Part shown: positions 7,693 through 16,395 of the stretch, in pieces
How the letters are laid out: each line of letters starts with the position of its first letter
Numbering within the stretch: position 1 is the stretch's first letter
Assembly: GCA_001596135.1 (NCBI GenBank)
Contig: CP014773.1
Location: forward strand, 186,001-250,000
DNA length: 64,000 bases
Direction of reading: 5' to 3'
From: Mucilaginibacter sp. PAMC 26640
Lineage (GTDB): Bacteria; Bacteroidota; Bacteroidia; Sphingobacteriales; Sphingobacteriaceae
Translations under genes and position numbers: made by a program
The notes under the pieces: generated by a model
What the model saw: only the letters and a program-made list of their open reading frames with translations
Databases searched by the model: none
Told to the model about the DNA's origin: nothing

Positions 7693-8547
7693 TCAGGCCG
7701 AGATCACCAGTAAGGGGATTGCGATACGACTAGCCATACGTTCAGTGTGACTGCCGTTAAACAGTGAATCAAAGAAACCATGCTGATGGTGCAGCATCGC
7801 CAGCATATCAACCTGGCCGTGTTCACAAAGCCATTTTAAACCCTTATCGGTATTGTCACTGGTCACGATCCGGTAATAGATTTTCGCATAATCGGCTTTG
7901 TTGGAAAGCTTCGTCAGAAAATGGTCCATCCATTTTTCGAATCCGAATGTGGGCTTCTTGTCGTGCTCGATATGCGTGATCAGAATTTCTGCATTTAGTG
8001 ATTTGGCCAGCGGAATGAGTTTGTAGAGTTGCTCCAGGTCCTGTTCGGCGCTTTCCAGATCGATCGCGAAAGCGATCTTTTTTACCGGATTAAATTTTGC
8101 AGCAGGCGGTATCAGCAACAATGACTTTAAAGAATTATCGATCATTTTATTGCAATGGTTACCCATTAAAAAGGTGCTCAGGCTATCATTGCCGTGGGTC
8201 CCCATTACGACCAGGTTGATATGCTGTGTTTTCATGATCCGGTCTACCACGTCGGTAACGACTCCGGCCTCCTCAACAAAAGTAATTTCCGGACGAAACT
8301 GATCTGAATGGTCATGCTGCTGCATGCCCGCTTTTAATTTTTTTAATTCTTCTTCGCTATCGCTGAGCAACAGGTCTGTTTCTTCCATAGGCCAAACGAC
8401 CAGACCCGCCTGCGGGGTTTCCGCCGGGACGATAACCGCGTTGCAAAGGACAATGTCATACTTTAATTGCTGGGCGAGCTGATACCCATACTTGGCAGCG
8501 TTCGTTGCGGTGGCTGAAAAATCGGTCGGAATGAGGATCTTTTTCAT
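7693..8547 (-). CDS. Tandem universal stress protein (UspA family)
   Basis: 284 residues, two Usp folds. Domain 1 (1-150) opens MKKILIPTDFSATATNAAKY and contains the ATP-binding pattern G-T-H-G with a later G-N (VVMGTHGNDSLSTFLMGN). Domain 2 (155-284) starts VKKIAFAIDLES and lacks a clear nucleotide loop. Such proteins bind ATP and help survival under stress or oxygen limitation. It is the first gene of a minus-strand series with the transpeptidase-like gene. An FNR-like palindrome sits 36 bp upstream of its ATG. Confidence 0.9.
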   Translation of the reverse strand: MKKILIPTDFSATATNAAKYGYQLAQQLKYDIVLCNAVIVPAETPQAGLVVWPMEETDLLLSDSEEELKKLKAGMQQHDHSDQFRPEITFVEEAGVVTDVVDRIMKTQHINLVVMGTHGNDSLSTFLMGNHCNKMIDNSLKSLLLIPPAAKFNPVKKIAFAIDLESAEQDLEQLYKLIPLAKSLNAEILITHIEHDKKPTFGFEKWMDHFLTKLSNKADYAKIYYRIVTSDNTDKGLKWLCEHGQVDMLAMLHHQHGFFDSLFNGSHTERMASRIAIPLLVISA

Positions 8548-8582
8548 AGCTTAAAGCTGGCCAAATTAAAGCGTTCTGCTAA

Positions 8583-8594
8583 TGACCAGGATCA
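8583..8594. promoter_or_regulatory. FNR-like palindrome TGAC-N4-ATCA
   Basis: TGAC cagg ATCA lies between the stress-protein gene (minus) and the small gene at 8675 (plus). It conforms to the TGAY-N4-RTCA pattern seen three more times in this block. Confidence 0.55.
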
Positions 8595-8674
8595 GTATAT
8601 TTAGTGCGCCATATCATTTTTAAGCTGGAGGATATACAGCATCTTTGTAATCACTCCTGATCAAAAGACCCATC

Positions 8675-8929
8675 ATGAAATTCTTAAAATTCAATTTTAG
8701 CCACCCCTTTACAGGCAGGGCTAACCTGATCCAGTTGAATACAATTGCGCCCCAAAACCAAACGATCCTGATCGATAATGAAGGCTTACTAGAGATTCCA
8801 ATCAGTGCCTGCCAGACCGGCAAATGGCGGCTGGTTTTAGATTGGATATACGAAGAAAACACTTTTTGCTACCACGAAAATTTCGAAGTTTTTGACCACT
8901 TGGGCTATAGCTCATTAATTAATTGTTAA
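8675..8929 (+). CDS. Small Bacteroidota protein of unknown function
   Basis: 84 residues (MKFLKFNFSHPFTGRANL, ISACQTGKWRLVLDWIYEEN, CYHENFEVFDH). No signal peptide or known domain; probably a small cytosolic beta-rich protein. A decayed duplicate at 31088 has lost its start codon and gained stops, so this copy appears to be the one under selection. Confidence 0.6.
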   Translation: MKFLKFNFSHPFTGRANLIQLNTIAPQNQTILIDNEGLLEIPISACQTGKWRLVLDWIYEENTFCYHENFEVFDHLGYSSLINC

Positions 8930-8964
8930 ACTATTGATAAAAAACACATTCAGGTTAATAGTCG

Positions 8965-8972
8965 TACATTTG
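8965..8972 (+). promoter_or_regulatory. Bacteroidota -7 promoter element, copy A
   Basis: TACATTTG fits TAnnTTTG and is conserved in the duplicate at 31379. It lies 64 bp before the truncated cheB start and could now drive the kinase gene at 9180. Confidence 0.45.
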
Positions 8973-9036
8973 GTATGCTCCTATTCCCCTTGTCAGGATC
9001 AATATTGCTTTTTTAAACATTAATTAATCGTTTAAC

Positions 9037-9183
9037 ATGCAGAATATCATCCCTGATTACATCATTGCCATCGGCGCTTCTGCGGGAGGAATGGACGAGA
9101 TTAATTCGTTTTTTGACCATACCCCGTTGGACGGAGTAGCCTATGTCATTATCCAGCACTTATCCTCTGATTATAAAGCGTGA
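9037..9183 (+). pseudogene. CheB N-terminal fragment
   Basis: 48 codons, MQNIIPDYIIAIGASAGGMD to IIQHLSSDYKA, nearly identical to the start of the CheB-CheR kinase at 31451. It carries the Ser (GASAGG) and His (QHL) of the methylesterase triad but ends before the Asp. The stop TGA overlaps the GTG start of the next gene, so the fragment may act as a translated leader for the kinase. Confidence 0.75.
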
Positions 9184-11540
9184 AAGAACTTCCAATTCCA
9201 TCGAATGAAAGCGAGCGCTTAATAGCACTTCAGCGTTATGCCGTACTGGATACTTTGACCGAGGTTGAATTCGACCGGATAACTAAATTGGCGTCGCTAA
9301 TTTGTCATACGCCGATTTCTTTGATTTCGCTCATCGACAAAAATAGGCAATGGTTCAAATCAAAGGTCGGGCTAAGAGTTAATGAAACTTCAAGGGATCT
9401 TGCTTTTTGCCAGTACGCGATCATGGACACCGCCATTTTTGAAGTGGAAGATGCAACCTTTGATAGTAGGTTTAAAGGTAATCCCTTAGTGACCGGTGAT
9501 CCCAATATTCGTTTTTATGCCGGTTTTCCTTTAGTTGACCCGGCAGGGTTCGCCCTCGGCACATTGTGCGTTATCGACAATCAGCCGAAAATATTAACAG
9601 ATGATCAAAAAGAGGGTTTGCAATTACTTGCCGCGGAAGTGATCGACCTGATCGTTGAGCGGCGCAAAAAACAAGAATTAAAGTATTTTGAAAAATTGTT
9701 CAACGTGTCCAATGACCTTGTTTTCGTTGGTGGTTTGGATGGTTTTTTTAAAAGGGTCAATCCGGCTTTTCAGCGATTATTAGGATGGGATGAGCAATAT
9801 TTATTATCGACCTCTTCTTTAGAATTGATACATCCCGATGATATACAGGCAACCGAAAATGAACTTGAAAAATTAACAAAGGGGGAAGATACTATTAACT
9901 TTGTTCAACGGTTCAAAACAAGCAATGGTGCGTATAAACGCATTCAATGGACATCATCTCCTGAACCGGCAAGCGGCAATATATTTGGCATAGGGCGGGA
10001 CATTACTGAACGATATCTCTTGGAAAAGGAATTGGAGCATACCCGAGAAATGCTGGAGCAAACCAATAAGGTTGCCCGTGTAGGCGGATGGGAGTTTGAT
10101 GTAACGACGCAGACGCTATTTTGGTCATCAATCACTAAAGAAATACATGGGGCTGCAGACGATTATATTCCTGATCTGAGTACAGCCATTGATTTCTATA
10201 AGGAAGGCGAAAGCCGGGATAAGATCACCGTCGCTTTCACAAGGGCTATGACGAAAGGAACGCCATGGGATGCGCAATTACAGATCACTTCCCTGAATGG
10301 AAAAGATGTTTGGGTGAGGGCCTTGGGCGATGCTGAATTTGAAGACGGTGTTTGCAAAAGAGTGTATGGCACGTTCCAGGATGTGAATGATTTCAAGATG
10401 GTTGAAAAGGCCCTTAAATTATCAGTCGAGACCCAGGAAGCATTGAATGTTGTATTGCTTGAGAAAATCGAATTAGTTAAAGAGCAGGATCATACTATTG
10501 AAAAGATCAAAGAGTTTAAATTTTTAGCAGACTCTATACCGGAGATCATCTGGACTACCAAGCCGGATGGAACGGTTGATTATTATAATCAATACTGGTT
10601 CACTTATTCCGGCATGACTTTACAGGAAACAGAAGACCAGGGCTGGGCATCCGTTATGCATCCTGATGATCTTGACAAATGCCTGGCAGCCTCTACAGAA
10701 TCCTTTACGAAAGGTACACCCTTTGAAAGTGAATATCGGCTTAAGCGGGGTTCTGATGGTATTTATAAATGGCATTTGGGCCGTTCACAGCCGATGAAAA
10801 ATGCAAATGGTGAAATCAGCAAGTGGTTTGGGTCAAGCATTGATATTGACGAGTATAAAAAGGCGATAGAACTGCATAAAAGAATCGCACAGTTTGAAGA
10901 TTTTAACCGGATAGTAGCACATAACTTACGGGGGCCTGCGGGAAGTATTCAAATGATATTAGCAATGATGTCCGAATCCGATTCGGATACAGAAAAAGCG
11001 GAACTTTTTGGGATGCTGGAAAAATCGAGTGTGACACTTAACGCAACATTAAATGATTTGATGAACGTTTTGGAAGTCCGGACGAACAGTACTTTGCCGT
11101 ATGATGATTGTAATCTGGCGGAAATAGTGGCAGGAGTGGAAGCCATGTTAACTGGGCAAATTATTTCCAAGAATGCAAAGATCTATACCGACTTTGAAGC
11201 CCTTTCCATAAATTTCCCCAGGATTTACCTGGAAAGCATATTCTATAATATGATCAGTAATTCCCTAAAGTACAGTAAAGCCGATATACCACCGCAGATC
11301 AGGATCACCTCCCGCCGCTCAAATGATAAAATTATCCTTACTTTTAGTGACAACGGACTTGGAATTGATTTAATTATGCATGGAAACAATATGTTTAAAT
11401 TGAACAAAATCTTCCATAAGGGATTTGAGAGTAAAGGTGTTGGTCTTTTTATGACAAGAACACAAATAGAGACGTTTGGTGGAACGATCAGTGTAGACAG
11501 TAAGCCGAATGTTGGAACTACTTTTACAATTGTACTGTAA
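9180..11540 (+). CDS. GAF/multi-PAS cytoplasmic sensor histidine kinase
   Basis: 786 residues from a GTG that overlaps the CheB-fragment stop. The protein starts MKELPIPSNESERL, as such kinases normally do, so it is probably complete although its upstream DNA was exchanged. Domains are GAF at ~20-160 (FYAGFPLVDPAGFALGTLCV), PAS at ~168-285, ~290-410 and ~440-565, an H-box of the HNLR type (VAHNLRGPAGSI, His ~580), and HATPase_c with FYNMISNSLKYS, DNGLGI and GVGLFMTR. No membrane helix. A single-domain receiver 120 bp downstream is the likely partner. Confidence 0.85.
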   Translation: MKELPIPSNESERLIALQRYAVLDTLTEVEFDRITKLASLICHTPISLISLIDKNRQWFKSKVGLRVNETSRDLAFCQYAIMDTAIFEVEDATFDSRFKGNPLVTGDPNIRFYAGFPLVDPAGFALGTLCVIDNQPKILTDDQKEGLQLLAAEVIDLIVERRKKQELKYFEKLFNVSNDLVFVGGLDGFFKRVNPAFQRLLGWDEQYLLSTSSLELIHPDDIQATENELEKLTKGEDTINFVQRFKTSNGAYKRIQWTSSPEPASGNIFGIGRDITERYLLEKELEHTREMLEQTNKVARVGGWEFDVTTQTLFWSSITKEIHGAADDYIPDLSTAIDFYKEGESRDKITVAFTRAMTKGTPWDAQLQITSLNGKDVWVRALGDAEFEDGVCKRVYGTFQDVNDFKMVEKALKLSVETQEALNVVLLEKIELVKEQDHTIEKIKEFKFLADSIPEIIWTTKPDGTVDYYNQYWFTYSGMTLQETEDQGWASVMHPDDLDKCLAASTESFTKGTPFESEYRLKRGSDGIYKWHLGRSQPMKNANGEISKWFGSSIDIDEYKKAIELHKRIAQFEDFNRIVAHNLRGPAGSIQMILAMMSESDSDTEKAELFGMLEKSSVTLNATLNDLMNVLEVRTNSTLPYDDCNLAEIVAGVEAMLTGQIISKNAKIYTDFEALSINFPRIYLESIFYNMISNSLKYSKADIPPQIRITSRRSNDKIILTFSDNGLGIDLIMHGNNMFKLNKIFHKGFESKGVGLFMTRTQIETFGGTISVDSKPNVGTTFTIVL

Positions 11541-11662
11541 GTTTTTTTATTAATTAGGTTGCCAAACCTAATTAGGTTAACACAACATACCAGTTTTATT
11601 GAAATGAAGATTACCAATCAAAATAATAGTTTCATCCCTAAATCGCCTGTAAAATTATTACA

Positions 11663-12082
11663 ATGAAAAAAATTGCGGTAGTAAGCATTATTGATGATGA
11701 TGCTTTTTTTCAATTCTCGACAAAAAAAACATTAGAATTGAGCAACAAAGTCGAACGCATACTTCAATTTCATGATGGTGAAGAAGCCATTCAATATTTT
11801 GTAGAAAACAAGGATGATCCTGGAAAAATACCTGATCTGGTTTTTTTAGACCTTAATATGCCTTACATGGACGGATGGCAGTTTCTAGATAAATTTATCA
11901 TCAATGAATTTAAAAAGGAACTCATAACGATTTATATCTGTACCTCCTCTATCAGTAAATTTGATTTGGACAAAGTTAACGGTTATCCAATACTAAAGGG
12001 ATATCTGATCAAACCCATAACGAAAGCGGAATTTTTTGAGAAATTAGACCAAGAACTCGAAAACGATTCCCTCCTGAATTAA
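11663..12082 (+). CDS. Single-domain response regulator
   Basis: 139 residues comprising only a receiver. Acidic pocket IIDDDAFF, phospho-acceptor Asp63 (FLDLNMPYMDG), Thr/Ser at CTSS and Lys117 (LIKPITK). There is no output domain, so it acts through protein contacts or phosphorelay. It follows the GAF/PAS kinase and fits the rcp1-like partners of HNLR kinases. Confidence 0.88.
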   Translation: MKKIAVVSIIDDDAFFQFSTKKTLELSNKVERILQFHDGEEAIQYFVENKDDPGKIPDLVFLDLNMPYMDGWQFLDKFIINEFKKELITIYICTSSISKFDLDKVNGYPILKGYLIKPITKAEFFEKLDQELENDSLLN

Positions 12083-12774
12083 TATCTCTTGATGCTGGCC
12101 TGTTCGCTTTTAGTAGTACCTATCTGTTTTTTATACGCCTACCTTTGGAAGATGCTTACCTCTGTAGCATTACATTAAAAAGAGACTGCTGCTATCAATA
12201 TAGCGGCCAATTAAATTTTCAGGCATTTGTGCTGCAAAACCCTGAACGTCAGGTCCGCGTTCAACGCATCATTTCATCCGTGCCTGTTCAAAACGCTCCT
12301 CTTCGTTTCGCCGGGCAAACCGCACTCGTCTTTCATTCCTGCCCTGAACATTAGATTGTTGTAGGGCCGCCCCCGTCGCTTTCAAAAGACCAGGGTGAAA
12401 GCACAACCAGCCCTTCGGGAGCCTCGTCCGGCAACGGTAGCCGGAAAGGCTTTGTCCTTTCATCCGGTCAACGTCCTTTCTTTAATTATTTCCAGGTGTC
12501 TTTCGTAATAGCCCTCCCGGAATGCACTAAGCTTTTTAAATGCTTTTCATTTTGCCTTTGCTGAGGCGAATTTACACCTCTTCAGCGGCCAAGGCCACGC
12601 AAGTGCCGCTATAAAAAATCTCCACACCTGCGCTGCGCTCCGGGTAGTATTTTTTGCGGCAGCCTTGTCCGCTAGCCCCCCGCGCAAGTATTCTGCCTCT
12701 ATCAAAGGCCAAATGAGGGTTTTACCAAATGGTCATTGAAGAACAGATTTTTTAACAAATAAATTTTTAACGAG
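12083..12774. other. Non-coding, GC-rich mobile-element leader with structured segment
   Basis: 692 bp without a supported gene. From about 12240 the GC content is clearly above the neighbourhood. A long imperfect stem joins 12604-12619 (TGCCGCTATAAAAAAT) with 12649-12661 (ATTTTTTGCGGCA), with a GC-rich loop containing GCGCTGCGC. The region directly precedes ssb and DUF932 genes typical of Bacteroidota conjugative or plasmid-like elements. It may hold a transfer or replication origin or an RNA leader; function unknown. Confidence 0.45.
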
Positions 12775-13164
12775 ATGGAAATCACAGGAAGATTGGTAGC
12801 AGACGCTACCGTGAGAGCAGTAAACGAAAACAAAAATGTAACAGGGTTCAGGGTAGCCGTTAACCGCCGTTACAAATCACAGGGGGCGCAAAAAGAAGAA
12901 ACCGCCTACATCGATTGCACCTACTGGCGTGGCGAGGGTATTGCCCCATTTTTGACCAAAGGCATGTTGGTGCAGCTTTCGGGATTTATGACCGCTGAAC
13001 CGTGGGTAAGCCGTGACGGTGAACCGATGGCAAGTTTAAGGTTTCGCACTGACGAGATCAATATGTTAAGCAGACCGGCTAAAACCGGTGCAGGTGATAA
13101 AACCCCCGCTAAACAGGCAGGCAATAAAAAAGGCGTGATCAAACCAAGCGAACAATTCAACTAA
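12775..13164 (+). CDS. ssb: Single-stranded DNA-binding protein
   Basis: 129 residues with an OB fold: MEITGRLVADATVR, FRVAVNRRYKS, TAYIDCTYWRGEGIAPFLTKGMLVQLSGF and EPWVSRDGEPMASLRFRTDEI. The C-terminal tail is short and basic and lacks the usual acidic DDDIPF tip, typical of Ssb carried on mobile elements. It probably coats single strands during element transfer or replication. It heads a cluster with the DUF932 gene 41 bp downstream. Confidence 0.88.
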   Translation: MEITGRLVADATVRAVNENKNVTGFRVAVNRRYKSQGAQKEETAYIDCTYWRGEGIAPFLTKGMLVQLSGFMTAEPWVSRDGEPMASLRFRTDEINMLSRPAKTGAGDKTPAKQAGNKKGVIKPSEQFN

Positions 13165-13205
13165 GCGAAGCAGTAACAAATTTTTTAACTATAAAATTTA
13201 AGAAA

Positions 13206-14273
13206 ATGGCACACAATCTTTTTTATAACGAGCAGACAGAAAAACACAGTTTTTTTAGTGTAAAGGAAAAAGCATGGCACGGTTTGGGGCAGATCGTTCA
13301 GGATTACCCCACCAGTGCGGAAGCGATCCGCTATGCGGGATTAGATTACACCGTGGAAAAACGCCCTTTGTTCACCAATGCGCTGAACAATGAATTAGCA
13401 GGGTTTGATACCGATTTTGCGACCTCCAAATTAGATGTACCTGCATTTTATGCCACCGTTCGCAATGATAATGATACCGTTTTAGGCGTAGTGGGTAAAG
13501 ATTACGAAGTGGTTCAGAACGCCGATGCATTCCAGTTCTTTGATGCCATCGTAGGTGGTGGTGACGGTATCAAATACGAAACAGCGGGGGCTTTGGGTAA
13601 GGGGGAGCGCATCTTTATTACCGCCAAATTACCTGATTATATCAAAGTCGGTAAACAGGATTTAATAGAACAGTATTTATTCCTGACCACTTCGCACGAT
13701 GGTTTCGGCAGTATTACCGCCGCTTTTACCCCTACACGTATCGTTTGTAACAATACCTTAAACGCTGCTTTGCGCAACCAGTCGGGTGGTATTAAGATAC
13801 GGCACACCGCCTCTGCTAACGACCGCCTGAAACAGGCGCATACCTTAATGGGCATTTCGCATGTAGTGGCGCAGGAATTAGAGGAACTTTTTAATCATTG
13901 GGCAAAAGTGCGTATTACCGATGTACAAGTGAAAAAACTAATACAGGTTGCACTGGCACCAAACAAAGAGGTTATCCTAAATCTCGAATTGGGTTTACTG
14001 GATAAGCTGTCTACTACCTATACCAATATCGTGGATAACGCTTATGCCTATGCGATGGGTAACCCGACCCAGCAAATGGAAACCACGGCAGGGACAGTTT
14101 TCGGTGCATATAATGCCATTACAGGTTATTATCAGAACGTCCGCAACTTCAAGGACGGCGACGCCAAATTCAAATCTATCATGGACGGTACGGCCAAACA
14201 ACGTGCGCAGGTCGCTTTTGACCTTTGCGGAAATTTTGCCCGTCTGGGTGCGGATGCTTTAAATCTTAATTAA
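13206..14273 (+). CDS. DUF932 / phage-plasmid-like protein
   Basis: 355 residues. The opening (SFFSVKEKAWHGLGQIVQDYPTSAEAIRYAGLDY), FYATVRNDNDTVLGVVGKDYEVVQNADAF and GGDGIKYETAGALGKGERIF are typical of the DUF932 family found on plasmids, phages and conjugative elements. Its biochemical role is unknown. The sequence looks intact and ends at a strong terminator. Its companion ssb is upstream. Confidence 0.85.
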   Translation: MAHNLFYNEQTEKHSFFSVKEKAWHGLGQIVQDYPTSAEAIRYAGLDYTVEKRPLFTNALNNELAGFDTDFATSKLDVPAFYATVRNDNDTVLGVVGKDYEVVQNADAFQFFDAIVGGGDGIKYETAGALGKGERIFITAKLPDYIKVGKQDLIEQYLFLTTSHDGFGSITAAFTPTRIVCNNTLNAALRNQSGGIKIRHTASANDRLKQAHTLMGISHVVAQELEELFNHWAKVRITDVQVKKLIQVALAPNKEVILNLELGLLDKLSTTYTNIVDNAYAYAMGNPTQQMETTAGTVFGAYNAITGYYQNVRNFKDGDAKFKSIMDGTAKQRAQVAFDLCGNFARLGADALNLN

Positions 14274-14277
14274 TCAG

Positions 14278-14303
14278 CAAGGGGGAGCAATCCCCCTTGT
14301 TTT
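14278..14303 (+). terminator. Rho-independent terminator after DUF932 gene
   Basis: CAAGGGGGA gcaa TCCCCCTTG forms a perfect 9 bp stem with a tetraloop and is followed by TTTT. It begins 5 bp after the stop codon. Confidence 0.85.
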
Positions 14304-14319
14304 AATATATTTTTTTATC

Positions 14320-14541
14320 ATGAGTATATTATCAATAAAAACAGAACGAAACGCCCTTAAATCAATAGCTAAAACCCTGCGCTTTTTTGATGAACTCACC
14401 TGTTGCCAAATGACAGCGGAGGACGATGCGGACACCGCCAATGCTAAAAACTTGTTATTGGGCATAATCGAAAGCGGGGATTACCGTGCAGTTTACCAAC
14501 GGCGAAAAGGAACGAAACTCATTAAAATCGAAAAGCCATGA
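14320..14541 (+). CDS. Small mobile-element protein, unknown
   Basis: 73 residues (MSILSIKTERNALKSIAKTL, FFDELTCCQMTAEDDADTA), helical and charged, no known domain. Its stop overlaps the next start as ATGA, showing translational coupling. Such small genes are typical between DUF932 and PRTRC genes. Confidence 0.55.
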   Translation: MSILSIKTERNALKSIAKTLRFFDELTCCQMTAEDDADTANAKNLLLGIIESGDYRAVYQRRKGTKLIKIEKP

Positions 14542-14777
14542 AAAACACATTTTCAACAGCGATGATACTGATCGCAATAGGTTTACTGCTACGCTACCAT
14601 ATCGGCAGGCGCAGGTTCAACCGCAGGGGTATCGGGGGTTTACAGCAGTTCTCCACTTACGGCAGGTTCATTTTTACCATGGTCGTGGAAAAGGTCATCT
14701 ATTTTATCGCAACGCTATGCTTGTTAGCAGGCTTGTTTTTACTCGCCTTAGCAGGATTTAATCACTTTAAATATTGA
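14538..14777 (+). CDS. Small membrane protein, unknown
   Basis: 79 residues with a short N-terminal hydrophobic helix (TAMILIAIGLLL), a basic loop (GRRRFNRRG) and a long C-terminal membrane helix (VIYFIATLCLLAGLFLLALAG). Coupled to the preceding gene by ATGA. No family recognised. Confidence 0.55.
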   Translation: MKNTFSTAMILIAIGLLLRYHIGRRRFNRRGIGGLQQFSTYGRFIFTMVVEKVIYFIATLCLLAGLFLLALAGFNHFKY

Positions 14778-14782
14778 CGATT

Positions 14783-15551
14783 ATGAAAACGAATTTTTTT
14801 CAGCAGATAGCAGGATTAGGCTTTAAAGGTAATTTTCTACTCAATATCAATCAGGACGAAACAGGGTTGCAAACCGTCTGTAGTTCTCAAAAAAGATAAG
14901 ACCATTGACGGTTTACCCCCGATGTTATTCAAAGCGACCGCCGAATTAGGCCTATACAAATCGGTCGCCTTGATTAACCGCATCAATCGATTTTTTGGTA
15001 CGAACTGGCGCGCGGAAACTATCCGTTATGATAAAGCATCATTAAAAGACAGGGAGTTGGCAATCGCCACCATTACTTTTTCCTGCGTTGATGTGGTCGA
15101 TGCCCGTTACGAAATAGCTGAAGTCCTGAAACACCTGGCTGATAAGTATAGTGGCCGAAACCGTGTGCAGTACTGGATGGATTTTGGCAACAGCTGTTCG
15201 AGCGGTCAGGTTATCCTGTCAACTTTGGAGAAGATCAAACAACCCGCTTCGGAGCTCTATCGTCCTGTAGAAACTTTACCCTTATTTACCGATGAATTTA
15301 AAGAACTGCTTTATTCCTCGGAGCAGGGGGACAATACCCCAAGCTGTTCGCTTGCCGAAACCTTGACCAAGCAGGATTTGTTTATCAATTCCGCACTCGC
15401 TAATTGTGGGGCGTCCCTTGTATGGCAGCTATTCAAAGAGGGTATCTTATTTAACCGTGGGTTCTTTTTGAATTTGCAGGATTTCAGGACACAGCCTTTG
15501 AAAGTGCCTGATTCTTTGATGTCAATTAGCACTAATACGTTAACGATTTAG
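14783..15551 (+). pseudogene. PRTRC system protein E-like start fused to unknown sequence
   Basis: From ATG 14783 the frame reads MKTNFFQQIAGLGFKGN and NINQDETGLQT, then stops at 14897-14899. The neighbouring frame carries on as KKDKTIDGLPPMLFKATAEL, so the start resembles PRTRC protein E with one frameshift near 14880. That second frame stays open as a 209-codon stretch from 14922 to 15551 of unrelated, unrecognised sequence (INRINRFFGTNWRAETIRYD, YEIAEVLKHLADKYSG). The rest of protein E and the other PRTRC genes are missing. This suggests a deletion that joined two genes, and the assignment is tentative. Confidence 0.45.
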
Positions 15552-15585
15552 TGCGGATTGACACCACTCCGCCAAATTCCCCGGC

Positions 15586-15605
15586 GGGCGGGCATGAGCC
15601 CGCCC
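15586..15605. terminator. GC-rich hairpin
   Basis: GGGCGGGC atga GCCCGCCC is a perfect 8 bp stem with a 4-base loop, 35 bp after the open frame ending at 15551. It could end transcription, although no T-run follows directly. It is the first of two adjacent hairpins. Confidence 0.55.
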
Positions 15606-15610
15606 CGTTT

Positions 15611-15660
15611 CGCCCCGTGTTTTCGTATCATTTTGGTTACTATGGTGAAAACACGGGGCG
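15611..15660. other. Long perfect stem-loop, 14 bp arms
   Basis: CGCCCCGTGTTTTC (15611-15624) and GAAAACACGGGGCG (15647-15660) pair perfectly around a 22-base loop. The 6 bases between this and the preceding hairpin include a partial direct repeat (CGCCCCGTTT). The loop is long for a terminator. A transfer-origin hairpin or recombinase site is possible. Confidence 0.5.
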
Positions 15661-15734
15661 CTCTCATTTCCTGATATGGAGATAAGCTAGGTAGCAGCTC
15701 GGACTGACCACCGAAACGATCAGCCAATTGATCG

Positions 15735-16374
15735 TTGAAATTAAACTACACAACTCTCAGCAGCTGCACAATAAATTACTGCCTATCAACCTCGTAGCAG
15801 AAATTACGACAGTCAGAGTGAGCCAGTTGCCATTGATCGGTAGGGTCAGTGCGAAAGAACGTGGTAGGGAGTTTCAGGATGATGAAAGCAGTTTGGCGCT
15901 GAATACGTCAAAAATTGACATCTGCTCGTACATTTCATTCAAAGCTGTGCCCACCAATACAATGACCGATTGAAACTGAGCAAACTGTTCTTCTACACAG
16001 ATTTCTATCATTACCGCAATTTTGGAAAGCCTGTCAGCGGACTGGCTTATAAGAATATCAGTGTTGGACCGGTTCCGAGATGCTATGATCATTTCTTTAC
16101 CTACTTCGAGCAACAGCATGTGATCTTCCCGGAATGGAAGCAGATCACAGACGGCGGAGCGCAGGAGATTGTCAGTACCCGGCGTCATTCAGGTATCAAT
16201 GAAATTTTCAATGAGCAGGAAAAGATGACCATTTTCTGGGTGATCGATTCGTTCAAGCTTATGTCCACTTGGGATATGGTCACCAAAAGCAATGCACATA
16301 TCAAAGCGGAAACCCGTGAGCACGAACATATGATCGGCTTTCAGGAGAACGCATTTCTATTGGAAGGTGTGTAA
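15735..16374 (+). pseudogene. Panacea (SocA-like) antitoxin-type protein, 5' degraded
   Basis: The clear part runs from about 15949 (CAHQYNDRLKLSKLFFYTDFYHYR) to a stop at 16374. It contains SGLAYKNISVGPVPRCYDHFFTYFE, MTIFWVIDSFKLMSTWDMV and KAETREHEHMIGFQENAF, matching Panacea-domain proteins used as antitoxins. Upstream, 15735-15790 reads EIKLHNSQQLHNKLLPINL in another frame, similar to linkers of longer Panacea proteins. The usual N-terminal helix-turn-helix is gone. An in-frame stop at 15916 and no ATG suggest decay. No toxin partner is apparent beside it. Confidence 0.55.
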
Positions 16375-16395
16375 GCGTCACCGTAAAATTCAATC

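Larger units (their letters stand above)
8674..9177 (+). repeat. ~505 bp duplicated segment, copy A
   Basis: Nearly the same sequence recurs at 31088-31590. Both include a small gene, the intergenic promoter region and the first ~47 codons of a CheB domain. Differences are scattered substitutions and short indels. Identity ends abruptly at both edges: at 9177 the CheB frame is cut, whereas in the other copy it continues. Confidence 0.85.

Noticed and set aside
12145..12463. Two short open frames in the GC-rich leader
   Set aside because: They overlap on opposite strands, lack start signals and homology, and arise from GC-rich DNA with few stops.
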